Shown piece after piece: positions 1 through 8,853 of a DNA stretch of 64,000 bases. The stretch lies in NCBI RefSeq assembly GCF_003243515.1, contig NZ_QFRA01000007.1, positions 1 through 64,000 on the forward strand, given 5' to 3'. Numbering within the stretch: position 1 is the stretch's first letter; each line of letters opens with the position of its first letter. A model generated the notes under the pieces. The model ran no database searches and was not told where the DNA came from. It was given only the letters and a program-made list of their open reading frames with translations. The translations under genes and the position numbers were made by a program. The stretch comes from Corynebacterium kroppenstedtii (lineage in GTDB: Bacteria; Actinomycetota; Actinomycetes; Mycobacteriales; Mycobacteriaceae).

Positions 1-1560
1 CTTATTAGCCTCGTTGTGTTTCTCGTTATAGCTAACGAGGTCATGGAGGGTGAACCCATCATGCGCGGTCACGAAGTTAATCGACGCGGTCGGACGCCGA
101 TCATTTGCGGCGTAGAGATCCGACGATCCCGTCAAGCGTGAAGCGAACTCACCCAAGGTCGCAGGCTCGCCGCGCCAGAAGTCCCGGACAGTATCCCGGT
201 ACATTCCGTTCCATTCTGACCAGATGGCGGGGAAGTTTCCGACTTGGTAGCCGCCTTCGCCCACATCCCAAGGTTCGGCGATCAGCTTGACCTGGCTCAC
301 AATAGGATCTTGCTGCACGAGGTCGAAGAACGCTGACAGTCGATCGACATCATGGAGCTCGCGGGCCAGTGTCGACGCAAGATCGAAGCGGAATCCGTCA
401 ATATGCATCTCGGTAACCCAGTACCGCAACGAATCCATAATCAATTGCAGCGTGTGAGGATGCCGAACATTCAGGCTATTTCCCGTACCCGTGTAGTCCA
501 TATAGTGCTGACGGTCATCATCGACCAGGCGATAATAAGCCGCGTTGTCGATACCCCGGAAGCTCAGCGTCGGCCCCATATGGTTGCCTTCAGTCGTGTG
601 GTTATAGACGACGTCGAGAATGACTTCGATGTCATTGTCGTGGAAGGCCCGCACCATATTCTTGAACTCAGAAACAGCGGCGCCGGGTTTCTTGGCAGCT
701 GCATAGTCTTGGTGAGGTGCCAAGAAGCCGAAGGTGTTGTATCCCCAGTAGTTGCTGAGACCGAGCTCGTGGAGCCGATCATCCTGATAGAACTGGTGGA
801 TAGGCATGAGCTCGATAGCTGTCACGCCAAGGTCTTTGAGGTACTTGACGATCGAGGGGTGGGCGAAGCCAGCATAGGTGCCGCGATAATTCTCGGGCAC
901 GTCAGGGTGCGTCATGGTCATGCCCTTGACGTGAGCTTCGTAAACAACGGTCTTATTCATCGGGTGCCGCGGTAGCCGATCAGACCCCCAATCGAAATAG
1001 GGGTTGATGACGACGGACAACATGGTGTGGCCCAAGCTGTCGTCGGTATTGCGTTCATCGGGGTTATCGATGTCATAGCTGAACAGGGAAGCGTCGCCGT
1101 CGAATTTCCCATCGAAAGCCTTTGCGTAGGGGTCAAGCAGTATTTTCGACGGGTCGCAGCGAAGGCCCTGATGTGGATCCCACGGGCCATGGACGCGGTA
1201 ACCGTAGCGTTGTCCTGGGATAATTCCAGGTAGGTAGCAGTGCCAAATGTGGGCGTCAACCTCGCGCATCTCGATGCGTGTCTCGGCACCGTCACTGTCA
1301 ATCAGGCAGAGTTCTACCTTGTCGGCGACCTCTGAAAACAGAGCAAAGTTCGTTCCCGAGCCATCGTATGTTGATCCCAAAGGGTATGAGTTTCCCGGCC
1401 ATACGACGGGGTCAGGGGCGTTATCGGAGGATGCCGCCGACGATCCATCGTTGGCTGTGGCGTCATCTGTGGCTGGAGAAGTTGGTTGCCCGGATATCGT
1501 GGGGGCCTCGGGGTCATTATCGACGAGCTTCTCGGAAGCCTGCTCCTGTGTATTTGTCAT
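1..1560 (-). CDS. glgX: Glycogen debranching enzyme GlgX/TreX (C-terminus outside the window)
   Basis: Hydrolyses alpha-1,6 branches of glycogen or limit dextrin in the cytoplasm. Translating the minus strand from the ATG at 1560 gives 520 codons without a stop to the window edge. After about 50 low-complexity Ser/Asp/Ala residues comes the CBM48-type entry (YPLGSTYDGSGTNFALFSE), then GH13 blocks: VILDVVYNHT, the nucleophile region GFRFDLAST, and LIAEPWDVGEGGYQVGNFP, where E is the acid/base. The catalytic core present looks intact; only the C-terminal part is missing. The start lies 10 nt after the stop of the TetR gene upstream, so the two are probably co-transcribed. The family could also be called isoamylase-type TreX; GlgX is the usual actinobacterial name. 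Confidence 0.92.
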   Translation of the reverse strand, partial: MTNTQEQASEKLVDNDPEAPTISGQPTSPATDDATANDGSSAASSDNAPDPVVWPGNSYPLGSTYDGSGTNFALFSEVADKVELCLIDSDGAETRIEMREVDAHIWHCYLPGIIPGQRYGYRVHGPWDPHQGLRCDPSKILLDPYAKAFDGKFDGDASLFSYDIDNPDERNTDDSLGHTMLSVVINPYFDWGSDRLPRHPMNKTVVYEAHVKGMTMTHPDVPENYRGTYAGFAHPSIVKYLKDLGVTAIELMPIHQFYQDDRLHELGLSNYWGYNTFGFLAPHQDYAAAKKPGAAVSEFKNMVRAFHDNDIEVILDVVYNHTTEGNHMGPTLSFRGIDNAAYYRLVDDDRQHYMDYTGTGNSLNVRHPHTLQLIMDSLRYWVTEMHIDGFRFDLASTLARELHDVDRLSAFFDLVQQDPIVSQVKLIAEPWDVGEGGYQVGNFPAIWSEWNGMYRDTVRDFWRGEPATLGEFASRLTGSSDLYAANDRRPTASINFVTAHDGFTLHDLVSYNEKHNEANK

Positions 1561-1570
1561 GACGTTAATT

Positions 1571-2389
1571 TTAGCGGGGAGGGTGGACAAACCATGATTT
1601 CCCCGCGTGAGATTGAGCTATTCCATCGAGGATGATTCGTAATCCTGCATTTGCGCTTGCGCTGAGCAGTGCTCTCCACGCGTCAACTTCTCCGGTGTGC
1701 TGTGTCAGAAGTTCGTCCCACTCAGCCGCACGTGGATGGCCTGATGTGGAGGAAGAAGCATCGTCGTCTGCTTGGGATGGTGCGTCACTGTTTCCGCCGT
1801 GGCCATCGTCGGCAGTAAAAACTGAGGAAGCAACAATTTTCGACGCCTCCGCCGCTGTTTGCTCACGGATAGCGAGACCGAGGATGAAGGAGATGAGCGT
1901 TGTTGAGCCGTCGAGGATTGTGGCCTCGTCGTCATTAGGAAGAGAAGAACGTAGGATTTGCGACAATGCGGAAATAGGATCGTTGGTTACCATTCCTGCT
2001 GGTAGTGCCGCAGATATGAGGTCTGCAGCGTCCCGACAACAGATGCACTGTCGATAAAAGCCGGCGCAGAATATAAATGCCTGTCGATACCACTGAGGAT
2101 GACGGTGTTGCGACGTCGTCGCCGGAACGTCCTTCGATAATCCGGAATCCTGCGATCCTTCGTCGTCATCGACGCTTTTCAGCAGTAGCTCCTTAAGGTC
2201 ATCCAGAGGGGAAAGAAGCTCGTCAGCCACTCCCTCGAGGAGAGCCTGTTTGTGGGGAAAATGCCAGTACAGTGCAGCTGGGGCGACATCTAAGGTGCGG
2301 GCGAGCCGTCGAATCGTAAGGTCTCCTAACCCGTACTCGTGCAGAATGTTTAGAGCACTCTTGATGATCGCCGTCGTTGTGAGCTGCAT
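1571..2389 (-). CDS. TetR/AcrR-family transcriptional regulator
   Basis: DNA-binding regulator of 272 aa. The N-terminal helix-turn-helix is clear at about residues 10-50 (LTIRRLARTLDVAPAALYWH, then FPHKQALL). The C-terminal ligand domain resembles the TetR_C class of TetR-like proteins, with an acidic, Ser/Asp-rich insert at about residues 190-225. It directly precedes glgX on the same strand with a 10-nt gap, which suggests a shared transcript. Ligand and targets cannot be told from sequence. A short palindrome (CAGAATTCTG, 2524-2533) lies in the upstream gap, closer to the divergent lipoprotein gene, and is only a weak operator candidate. Confidence 0.85.
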   Translation of the reverse strand: MQLTTTAIIKSALNILHEYGLGDLTIRRLARTLDVAPAALYWHFPHKQALLEGVADELLSPLDDLKELLLKSVDDDEGSQDSGLSKDVPATTSQHRHPQWYRQAFIFCAGFYRQCICCRDAADLISAALPAGMVTNDPISALSQILRSSLPNDDEATILDGSTTLISFILGLAIREQTAAEASKIVASSVFTADDGHGGNSDAPSQADDDASSSTSGHPRAAEWDELLTQHTGEVDAWRALLSASANAGLRIILDGIAQSHAGKSWFVHPPR

Positions 2390-2626
2390 GCCTTCAAAGA
2401 TAAACCGTTCGTGGACTGCGTTTCGAGCAAAGTAGCGTAGTTTTTCGCAAAGACGGCAATCGTCGCCGGGGTGTTCGACGTGGGCTAGCTAGTGTCACCA
2501 GTGGACGTGTCGCGTTAAGGTGTCAGAATTCTGTGAGAACCCTGGAAGCTTTGGGGAATATGCGGATATTAATAGCGGGAAAGGTAGAATGACCGCGGTA
2601 TCTTAGTGGTAAAGGAGCTATGTGTC

Positions 2627-3352
2627 GTGCCAGATGTAGTGTTGTCAGAAGCAGATGAGGTACAGGCTGCGGATCAGGGCGATAAAAGGGGACACTCTCG
2701 CGCGCAGGTACGTCGTTGGGGGGCCGCGCTCATGACTGCATCGCTATGTGGGGCATTAGCAGCCTGTTCGCACGGGTCATCGTCGGATGATGAAACGAGT
2801 TTCTCGGCAGCTCAGGCATCATCGAGTAGCTCTTCTGCGAAACCCGCATCGTCTGCTGAAGCAACACAGCCACCCGCAACACAATCAGATAACGCCGCGG
2901 GGGGTCAGCAGTCCGGTGGTGCGAAACTCGGTGCGGATATCCCCACCGTTCCAGACTCGAATGAAACCCCGTCAAGTGGGCCCAAGCCGATCAACGGAAA
3001 GCCCGGTAGTGAACAAGACGTCGAGAGTATTAAGGATGCTCTCGGCCACTATGGGGATACCTCCGGAACCGTGCGTCACTACTACGAAAGCACGAAAGCT
3101 TATACGTGCAAGGATCGTATTGCTGCCCATCCGGAAGTGTTCTCTGATGAGAACATCAATTCTCTGCCCAATGAGTCGATTGACAAGATGGGCTTAGCTG
3201 GCTCGATCCCGAAATTTAATAACATCTCCAATATCAAAGTCGACGGTGACCGGGCAACTGCCTCAGTAAACACCACATTCAATGGTGCGACCTCGACGGG
3301 GACGATGTTGTTCACCAAGGAAGACGGTCAGTGGAAAGTCTGCTCTGACTAG
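2627..3352 (+). CDS. Putative secreted lipoprotein
   Basis: Probably a lipid-anchored exported protein of unknown function (241 aa). I place the start at GTG 2627, 9 nt after AAAGGAG; an in-frame GTG at 2606 lies upstream of that ribosome binding site. A twin-arginine-containing n-region (QVRRWG) precedes a hydrophobic stretch and the lipobox LAAC (Cys47). Then follows a Ser/Ala/Gln/Pro linker of about 80 residues. The C-terminal about 110 residues look like a small alpha+beta domain of the NTF2/DUF4878 style, with a likely Cys pair (TCKD and KVCSD). It stands alone between the divergent TetR gene and bioB. A TAGAAT -10-like element is at 2585-2590. Confidence 0.7.
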   Translation: MPDVVLSEADEVQAADQGDKRGHSRAQVRRWGAALMTASLCGALAACSHGSSSDDETSFSAAQASSSSSSAKPASSAEATQPPATQSDNAAGGQQSGGAKLGADIPTVPDSNETPSSGPKPINGKPGSEQDVESIKDALGHYGDTSGTVRHYYESTKAYTCKDRIAAHPEVFSDENINSLPNESIDKMGLAGSIPKFNNISNIKVDGDRATASVNTTFNGATSTGTMLFTKEDGQWKVCSD

Positions 3353-3377
3353 AAATTACCCCCTTGCTGTGTCTCAT

Positions 3378-3390
3378 TGAACAGTGTTCA
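3378..3390. promoter_or_regulatory. BioQ-type operator candidate upstream of bioB
   Basis: TGAACAGTGTTCA is a perfect inverted repeat with 5-nt arms (TGAAC-N3-GTTCA) 72 nt before the bioB start. Its form matches what I recall of the BioQ operator of corynebacteria (TGAAC-N3-GTTAC-like), a TetR-family repressor of biotin genes. Assignment rests on motif similarity and position; no bioQ gene is in the window. Confidence 0.6.
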
Positions 3391-3462
3391 GGAATGGAAT
3401 AACCTTGAACTCAACGATGGTGGTTATCCGGAGAATCACCACGGTTATGGAGGTACAGCATT

Positions 3463-4527
3463 ATGTCGGAGAACACGACGCAACAGACAAGAACGAGTCA
3501 GTCGTTCACCAGCCCTGATACAGCCTCGGCCGAACAAGACATTTTGGATCTGGCCCGCGAAAAGGTTCTTGAGCGTGGGGAAGGGCTTTCTCAACCAGAA
3601 ATTGTTCGGGCGATGACGATTTCCGACGATCGTATCGACGAACTCCTTGCTCTGGCACACGAGGTTCGGCTGCGCTGGTGTGGCGACGCAGTTGAGGCAG
3701 AAGGAATTATCTCCCTGAAAACGGGTGGGTGCCCGGAAGACTGCCACTTCTGTGCACAATCGGGGCTTTTCGAATCGCCCGTCCGGTCGGCGTGGCTCGA
3801 TATCCCGGCCCTTGTGGAAGCTGCTAAACAAACAGCAAAGACGGGCGCGATGGAATTTTGTATCGTTGCCGCCGTCAAAGGACCCGACGAGCGCCTGATG
3901 AGCCAGCTCGAAGAGGCCATCGCCGCGATTAAGGCAGAAGTCGACATCGAAGTTGCTGCCTCTATCGGCATCCTCACCAAAGAACAAGTAGAGCGCTTGG
4001 CGAAGGCAGGGGTCCACCGCTACAACCACAACCTGGAAACCGCGAAGAGCTACTTCCCCCACGTGGTAACAACCCACTCCTGGGAGAAGCGCCGTGAAAC
4101 CTGTGAGATGGTTCGTGACGCCGGCATGGAAGTCTGCTGTGGCGGCATCGTGGGAATGGGGGAGACCGTTGAGCAACGCGCAGAGTTCGCTGCTCAATTG
4201 GCTGAGCTTCGCCCCGACGAAGTTCCCATGAACTTCCTTGATCCTCGCCCCGGCACGCCCTTTGCCAATCGGCCGGTCATGGAATCGAACGAGGTGCTCA
4301 AGACCATTGGTGCTTTCCATTTGGCACTGCCCAAGACCATTCTGCGGTTCGCCGGTGGACGCGAGCTCACATTGGGCGACTTGGGCGCAGAAAAAGGCCT
4401 CCTCGGTGGCATTAACGCGATCATCGTTGGTAACTACTTGACGACGTTGGGTCGCCCCCAGGAAACCGACGTCGACATGCTTAACCGATTGCACCTGCCG
4501 ATTAAAGCTCTGAATGCGACTGTCTAA
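3463..4527 (+). CDS. bioB: Biotin synthase
   Basis: Radical-SAM enzyme that inserts sulfur into dethiobiotin in the last step of biotin synthesis. The 354-aa length is usual for the family. The radical-SAM cluster motif is Cys90-x3-Cys94-x2-Cys97 (GGCPEDCHFCAQSG). Other family blocks are visible: YNHNLETAKSYF, GGIVGMGET and NFLDPRPGTPF. The ATG at 3463 follows GGAGG at a good distance. bsaP follows 9 nt after the stop, so they are probably one transcript. Expression is likely controlled by the palindrome at 3378-3390. Confidence 0.97.
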   Translation: MSENTTQQTRTSQSFTSPDTASAEQDILDLAREKVLERGEGLSQPEIVRAMTISDDRIDELLALAHEVRLRWCGDAVEAEGIISLKTGGCPEDCHFCAQSGLFESPVRSAWLDIPALVEAAKQTAKTGAMEFCIVAAVKGPDERLMSQLEEAIAAIKAEVDIEVAASIGILTKEQVERLAKAGVHRYNHNLETAKSYFPHVVTTHSWEKRRETCEMVRDAGMEVCCGGIVGMGETVEQRAEFAAQLAELRPDEVPMNFLDPRPGTPFANRPVMESNEVLKTIGAFHLALPKTILRFAGGRELTLGDLGAEKGLLGGINAIIVGNYLTTLGRPQETDVDMLNRLHLPIKALNATV

Positions 4528-4536
4528 GGTGGCACA

Positions 4537-4854
4537 ATGTCGGAAGTAACCACTGCCCGCGAGGGAGTACCGAAGAAGCCCGTTCGGCGTCGGCCCCGTA
4601 AAATTGCCTCCACCGATTTGGCGGATGCTATCATCGCTGGTGACGCCCCTCTGTACGATCCCTTCACCGGAACTGAACTCAGTACCGGCGAAACTCCCCA
4701 CTATTCGCCGTCCATGAGGGCGGGGCTAGAAGCACCAAGGTTTTGCCAGTTGTGTGGTAGAAGAATGGTGGTTCAGGTTCGTCCAGATGGATGGACTGCG
4801 GTCTGCTCGAGGCACGGGGAGCTAGATTCTGTTCTTCTCGATCCCCATCGCTGA
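4537..4854 (+). CDS. bsaP: Biotin synthase auxiliary protein BsaP
   Basis: Small protein (105 aa) in the position of M. tuberculosis Rv1590, between bioB and a DUF2567 membrane protein gene. In mycobacteria BsaP is reported as an iron-sulfur protein needed for full BioB activity. Here the C-terminal half carries Cys70-x2-Cys73 (FCQLCGRR), Cys90 and His93 (CSRHGEL), fitting a metal or cluster site. The N-terminus is basic and probably disordered (PVRRRPRKIA). The function is taken from position and Cys pattern, so it is less certain than bioB itself. Confidence 0.8.
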   Translation: MSEVTTAREGVPKKPVRRRPRKIASTDLADAIIAGDAPLYDPFTGTELSTGETPHYSPSMRAGLEAPRFCQLCGRRMVVQVRPDGWTAVCSRHGELDSVLLDPHR

Positions 4855-4877
4855 ATTGACCACGCATCCCCATTATC

Positions 4878-5438
4878 GTGGCCACCCCTATAATGGTTCC
4901 GGTGTTACGTTCTGATCGGTATCGCCGAGCCCTCATCGTTTTGATAGCTATCCTTGCTGTCTTCGCCGCGGGTGGCTGCGTATGGGGAATTTTCATTCCG
5001 ACGACCACCGCCACCGTAGATAGCGGTTATCTGTCGACCGATCCGACTCAAGATGGACGAGAGTTCACCGGTTTTGTAGCCCTCGTTGCTGGCCTTTTTG
5101 TACTGTCGATGGGTAGCGCCCTGGCCGCGTGGGGATGGGCACCACGTTCGCGTGGCCCGCTCATGATATGGCTTCTAGCCATCGTGGCGGTGCTCGGGGG
5201 AATTATTTTTATCGAGGTTGGAAACGCTGTCGCGTCCAGCTTGCACCCACTTCCGGATGTCGACGATGTCCATTCCGGCCAAACCATTACGTGGGCCCCT
5301 CACATCACTCCAGGAGCGGCCCTTGCCGTTCCACCATTATTGGCGTCATTGACATATTGGTGCGCAGCCGTCGTCGGGAAGAGAGACTTTCCTGATGAAG
5401 TACCTTCTCTTGAGAGTCACAGCAGCACGGTAGATTAG
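4878..5438 (+). CDS. DUF2567-like membrane protein
   Basis: Integral membrane protein of 186 aa with about four hydrophobic segments (residues about 16-38, 65-85, 95-115 and 145-165). It occupies the place of M. tuberculosis Rv1591, directly after bioB-bsaP, which supports the DUF2567 assignment. The start is either GTG 4878 or, 15 nt later, ATG 4893; neither has a strong ribosome binding site. No catalytic motif is visible and the role is unknown. hisD begins 61 nt downstream on the same strand. Confidence 0.7.
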   Translation: MATPIMVPVLRSDRYRRALIVLIAILAVFAAGGCVWGIFIPTTTATVDSGYLSTDPTQDGREFTGFVALVAGLFVLSMGSALAAWGWAPRSRGPLMIWLLAIVAVLGGIIFIEVGNAVASSLHPLPDVDDVHSGQTITWAPHITPGAALAVPPLLASLTYWCAAVVGKRDFPDEVPSLESHSSTVD

Positions 5439-5499
5439 CATTACACGAAAGAAGCAGTAACGGCCGTGTCATAGGCCTCGGCAGAACCGAAGGATATCA

Positions 5500-6831
5500 A
5501 TGCTCTCCCTAACCGACATGCGTGGAACCAACCCCACTGTTAGTGAACTTCGTGCCACTTTGCCTCGCGGTGGGACCGACATCGATTCCGTGATCCCGAC
5601 AGTTCAGCCCATCGTTGAGGCCGTGAAGAAAGATGGCGTGGCGGCTGCGCAAAAGTACGGGCAGCGTTTTGATGGCGTTGTATCGGAGAGCATCAGAGTT
5701 CCTCGCGACGTGATCACCGACGCTGTCAACTCCCTCGATGCGACCGTGCGGGAGGCATTAGAACACGCCATTGAGCGCGTTCGGCGTGTCCACGCTGCGA
5801 TTAAGCCCAGCGATAACGTTATTTCCGTCACCGAGGGCGGCGTGGTGACTGAAAAATTCATCCCAGTCGGGCGCGTGGGGTTGTACGTCCCCGGTGGCCA
5901 GGCTGTTTATCCGTCGAGTGTCATCATGAACGTTGTGCCGACGCAGGAAGCGGGGGTCGGCTCGCTCGTCGTTGCTTCTCCTCCGCAAAAAGAATGTGGT
6001 GGATGGCCGCACCCGACGATTCTTGCCGCATGTGGGCTTCTCGGTGTGGATGAAGTGTGGTCTGTCGGCGGTGCTCAGGCAATAGCTCTCATGGCTTATG
6101 GTGACGAGCAGGCAGATGATCCATTGGTGCCGGTTGATATGGTGACCGGGCCGGGCAACATTTTCGTCACCGCAGCGAAGCGCTTGTGTCGTAGCGTCGT
6201 GGGAATTGATGCGGAAGCGGGGCCGACGGAAATAGCAATTATCGCTGATTCCACTGCTGATCCGGTTCATGTCGCCTATGACCTCATTAGCCAGGCGGAG
6301 CATGATCCGATGGCAGCCAGCGTTCTGATTACGGATTCCGCGTCATTTGCTCAGCAGGTCGATGAAGAAGTAGAGAAGCGGTATTCAATTACCCGTAATA
6401 CCGATCGTGTTGCTCAGGCATTACAAGGTAAGCAATCTGGCATCATTCTTGTCGACGATATATCTGCTGCGATTCGGGTGGCTGATGCTTATGCACCCGA
6501 GCATCTCGAAATTCAGACACATAACGCCCGTGAGGATGCAGCTCAGATCCGTAACGCTGGGGCTATTTTCGTCGGGCCTTTCTCACCAGTTCCGCTGGGG
6601 GATTACGCCGCTGGATCAAACCACGTTCTCCCCACATCGGGATCGGCGCGCTATAGCTCGGGTTTATTGACGCATACCTTCGTCAAGTCGGTTCACGTTA
6701 TTGAATACGATGAAGCTGCGCTTAAAAGCACGGCCGATACCATCGTCGCTCTTTCAAATGCGGAGCAGCTTCCGGCGCATGGTGAAGCAGTACGTGCACG
6801 GTTCGAGGACCTTACAGCCGGGAATAAGTAA
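5500..6831 (+). CDS. hisD: Histidinol dehydrogenase
   Basis: Zinc enzyme that oxidises L-histidinol to histidine in two NAD-dependent steps, the last reaction of the pathway. The 443-aa length fits the family. Signature blocks are present: GLYVPGGQAVYPSSVIMN, GPGNIFVTAAKR, AGPTEIAIIAD, the metal-site region LISQAEHDP, and APEHLEI near the C-terminus. It is the first gene of the his run on the plus strand; hisC follows after an 86-nt gap. Confidence 0.97.
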   Translation: MLSLTDMRGTNPTVSELRATLPRGGTDIDSVIPTVQPIVEAVKKDGVAAAQKYGQRFDGVVSESIRVPRDVITDAVNSLDATVREALEHAIERVRRVHAAIKPSDNVISVTEGGVVTEKFIPVGRVGLYVPGGQAVYPSSVIMNVVPTQEAGVGSLVVASPPQKECGGWPHPTILAACGLLGVDEVWSVGGAQAIALMAYGDEQADDPLVPVDMVTGPGNIFVTAAKRLCRSVVGIDAEAGPTEIAIIADSTADPVHVAYDLISQAEHDPMAASVLITDSASFAQQVDEEVEKRYSITRNTDRVAQALQGKQSGIILVDDISAAIRVADAYAPEHLEIQTHNAREDAAQIRNAGAIFVGPFSPVPLGDYAAGSNHVLPTSGSARYSSGLLTHTFVKSVHVIEYDEAALKSTADTIVALSNAEQLPAHGEAVRARFEDLTAGNK

Positions 6832-6917
6832 CACTAACGAATTAAAAAGACGGATAGAGCCGGAAGAGCGAAGTATTTTTCGCAACCATACGTGGATAGA
6901 AAAGGGGAGCGTACATA

Positions 6918-8189
6918 GTGGCACCGACGAATGATGACCAGACATTATCACGTGGCAGTGGTGAGGACAGTACCGCCGATAAGTCCCACACATTAGGAGG
7001 AAATGTCACGCTTGATGCCCTACCTCTGCGTGAAGAATTCCGCGGGGAAACGGCGTATGGAGCGCCGCAATTGGAGCTCGACGTCAGATTAAATACGAAT
7101 GAGAATCCGTATCCTCTGTCGCCACGAATAGTTGCCGATCTCGTTAAAAAAGTGGAAAAGGTGGCGTCGGGGCTTAACCGCTATCCCGAGCGTGATTCCA
7201 TTATTCTGCGCCAGGAGCTTGCGTGGTATGTGTCGGGACAAACCGGTGTAGCTGTGAATGAAGACAACATATGGGCTGCTAATGGGTCCAATGAAGTTCT
7301 TCAAGAGCTCTTGCAGGCCTTTGGAGGACCTGGTCGGCGAGCACTGGGATTTACTCCCAGTTATTCCATGCACCCAATTCTTGCCGCTGGGACGCACACG
7401 GAGTTCGTCGAATGTCCGCGACAAGAAGCTCGTGGCTTTTCTATTGATATCGACGAAGCGACTGCGGCTATTAAGAACTACCGTCCGTCGGTTGTCTTTA
7501 TTACGACGCCGAATAATCCGACTGGCGGTACAACAAGTTTGGATAATATTCGGGTCCTGCTGGATGCTGTTTCTGATCCGGACGTTGATGGCATCGTCAT
7601 TGTTGATGAGGCCTATGGTGAATTCGATGATGGCCCGAGCGCATGTGAATTGTTGAAGGATTATCCTGACCGACTCGTCGTATCCCGAACGATGAGTAAA
7701 GCATTTGACTTCGCTGGTGGTCGGTTGGGGTATTTTGTCGCTGCGCCAGCTTTTGTTGAAGCTGTTATGTTGGTCCGGCTTCCTTACCACTTATCGGCAT
7801 TATCGCAGGCTGCTGCGACTGTCGCGCTCCGGTATTCTTCCGATACGTTAGCCTCGGTGGAAAAAATAATTCGCGAACGTGAGCGGGTTCAGGAATCATT
7901 GCAGAAACTCGGCTTCTCTGTTGTCCCGAGTAAATCTAATTTCCTTCTCTTTAAAGTCATTCCTGATGAGTCGACGAATTCTTCTGGTGAAGCGCCCGCT
8001 AATGGAGGTGCACCGTCACGTCGCGAGCTCACACAAGCAGCCTGGCAGGAGTTCCTTGATCGTGGAGTCCTCATCCGAGATGTAGGGGTCGACGGATATT
8101 TGCGAGTGACCATCGGACTTCCGACAGAGAACGATGAGTTCCTTTCTGCGGCTGGCCAGTATGCGAGTGAACACAACGGGTTACGGTGA
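6918..8189 (+). CDS. hisC: Histidinol-phosphate aminotransferase
   Basis: PLP-dependent class I/II aminotransferase converting imidazole acetol phosphate to histidinol phosphate. The 423-aa protein has the PLP lysine at about residue 261 (SRTMSKAFDFAGGRLGY), plus TPNNPTGG and IVDEAYGEF. The start is GTG 6918. About 30 polar residues precede the family core, and a Ser/Gly/Ala-rich insert (around residues 355-370) lies inside the C-terminal small domain. The stop overlaps the next start (GTGA at 8186), a coupling arrangement with hisB. Confidence 0.96.
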   Translation: MAPTNDDQTLSRGSGEDSTADKSHTLGGNVTLDALPLREEFRGETAYGAPQLELDVRLNTNENPYPLSPRIVADLVKKVEKVASGLNRYPERDSIILRQELAWYVSGQTGVAVNEDNIWAANGSNEVLQELLQAFGGPGRRALGFTPSYSMHPILAAGTHTEFVECPRQEARGFSIDIDEATAAIKNYRPSVVFITTPNNPTGGTTSLDNIRVLLDAVSDPDVDGIVIVDEAYGEFDDGPSACELLKDYPDRLVVSRTMSKAFDFAGGRLGYFVAAPAFVEAVMLVRLPYHLSALSQAAATVALRYSSDTLASVEKIIRERERVQESLQKLGFSVVPSKSNFLLFKVIPDESTNSSGEAPANGGAPSRRELTQAAWQEFLDRGVLIRDVGVDGYLRVTIGLPTENDEFLSAAGQYASEHNGLR

Positions 8190-8851
8190 ACCATATGAGC
8201 AATAACAATGACGAGAGTCTGAACCAACAAGAGAAAAATAGCGGAGAATTCCCCTCCCGGCGGGGCCATTGTGAGCGCGAGACGAAAGAATCGCGAATCA
8301 CCGTTGACATTAACCTCGACGGCTCTGGCATTACTGACATTTCGACGGGGTTGTCATTCTTCGACCATATGCTGAATGCGGTGGGAACCCACGGCAGCTT
8401 TGACTTAACAGTTAAAGCAGAGGGCGATATCGACGTTGATGCTCACCACACCGTGGAAGATACGGCCATTGTTATGGGCGAGGCATTACACGAAGCTTTG
8501 GGAGATAAAGCCGGTATCCGCCGCTTCGGGTCAAGTTTTATCCCGATGGATGAGACGCTAGCCCAGGCTGTCGTGGATGTGTCGGGGCGTCCATATTGCG
8601 TCATGCGCGGTGAGCCCCAAGAGATGATGACTACGGTGATTGGTAATCACTATGCAACCGTGATTAACCAGCATTTCTTTGAATCGCTTGCGTTCCACGC
8701 GCGTATTGCTTTACACGTTCGCGTTCTTTATGGACGCGATCCGCATCACATCACGGAGGCTGAATACAAGGCAGTTGCCCGCGCCCTCCGTGAGGCCGTT
8801 GAGCCTGACCCGAGAGTTCATGGTGTTCCATCCACGAAAGGGGCGCTGTAA
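8186..8851 (+). CDS. hisB: Imidazoleglycerol-phosphate dehydratase
   Basis: Manganese enzyme that dehydrates imidazoleglycerol phosphate. It is the monofunctional actinobacterial form (221 aa), without a phosphatase domain. Family metal-binding blocks are clear: FFDHMLNAVGTHGSFDL, DAHHTVEDTAIVMGEAL and HFFESLAFHARIALHV. The GTG at 8186 overlaps the hisC stop; ATG 8195 is an alternative start. About 30 polar residues precede the conserved domain. hisH starts 2 nt after the stop, so translation is probably coupled. Confidence 0.96.
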   Translation: MNHMSNNNDESLNQQEKNSGEFPSRRGHCERETKESRITVDINLDGSGITDISTGLSFFDHMLNAVGTHGSFDLTVKAEGDIDVDAHHTVEDTAIVMGEALHEALGDKAGIRRFGSSFIPMDETLAQAVVDVSGRPYCVMRGEPQEMMTTVIGNHYATVINQHFFESLAFHARIALHVRVLYGRDPHHITEAEYKAVARALREAVEPDPRVHGVPSTKGAL

Positions 8852-8853
8852 AT

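Noticed and set aside
352..975. Open frame of 207 codons on the plus strand
   Set aside because: Antisense to the GH13 core of glgX, which translates cleanly from 1560 to the window edge.
3445..4701. Long open frame on the minus strand (418 codons)
   Set aside because: Antisense to bioB, which has complete radical-SAM motifs; no family resemblance.
5439..5499. Possible T-box or leader-peptide attenuator before the his and trp genes
   Set aside because: The gaps are short and lack His or Trp codon runs and a terminator stem; trpE has no leader because it is fused to hisI.
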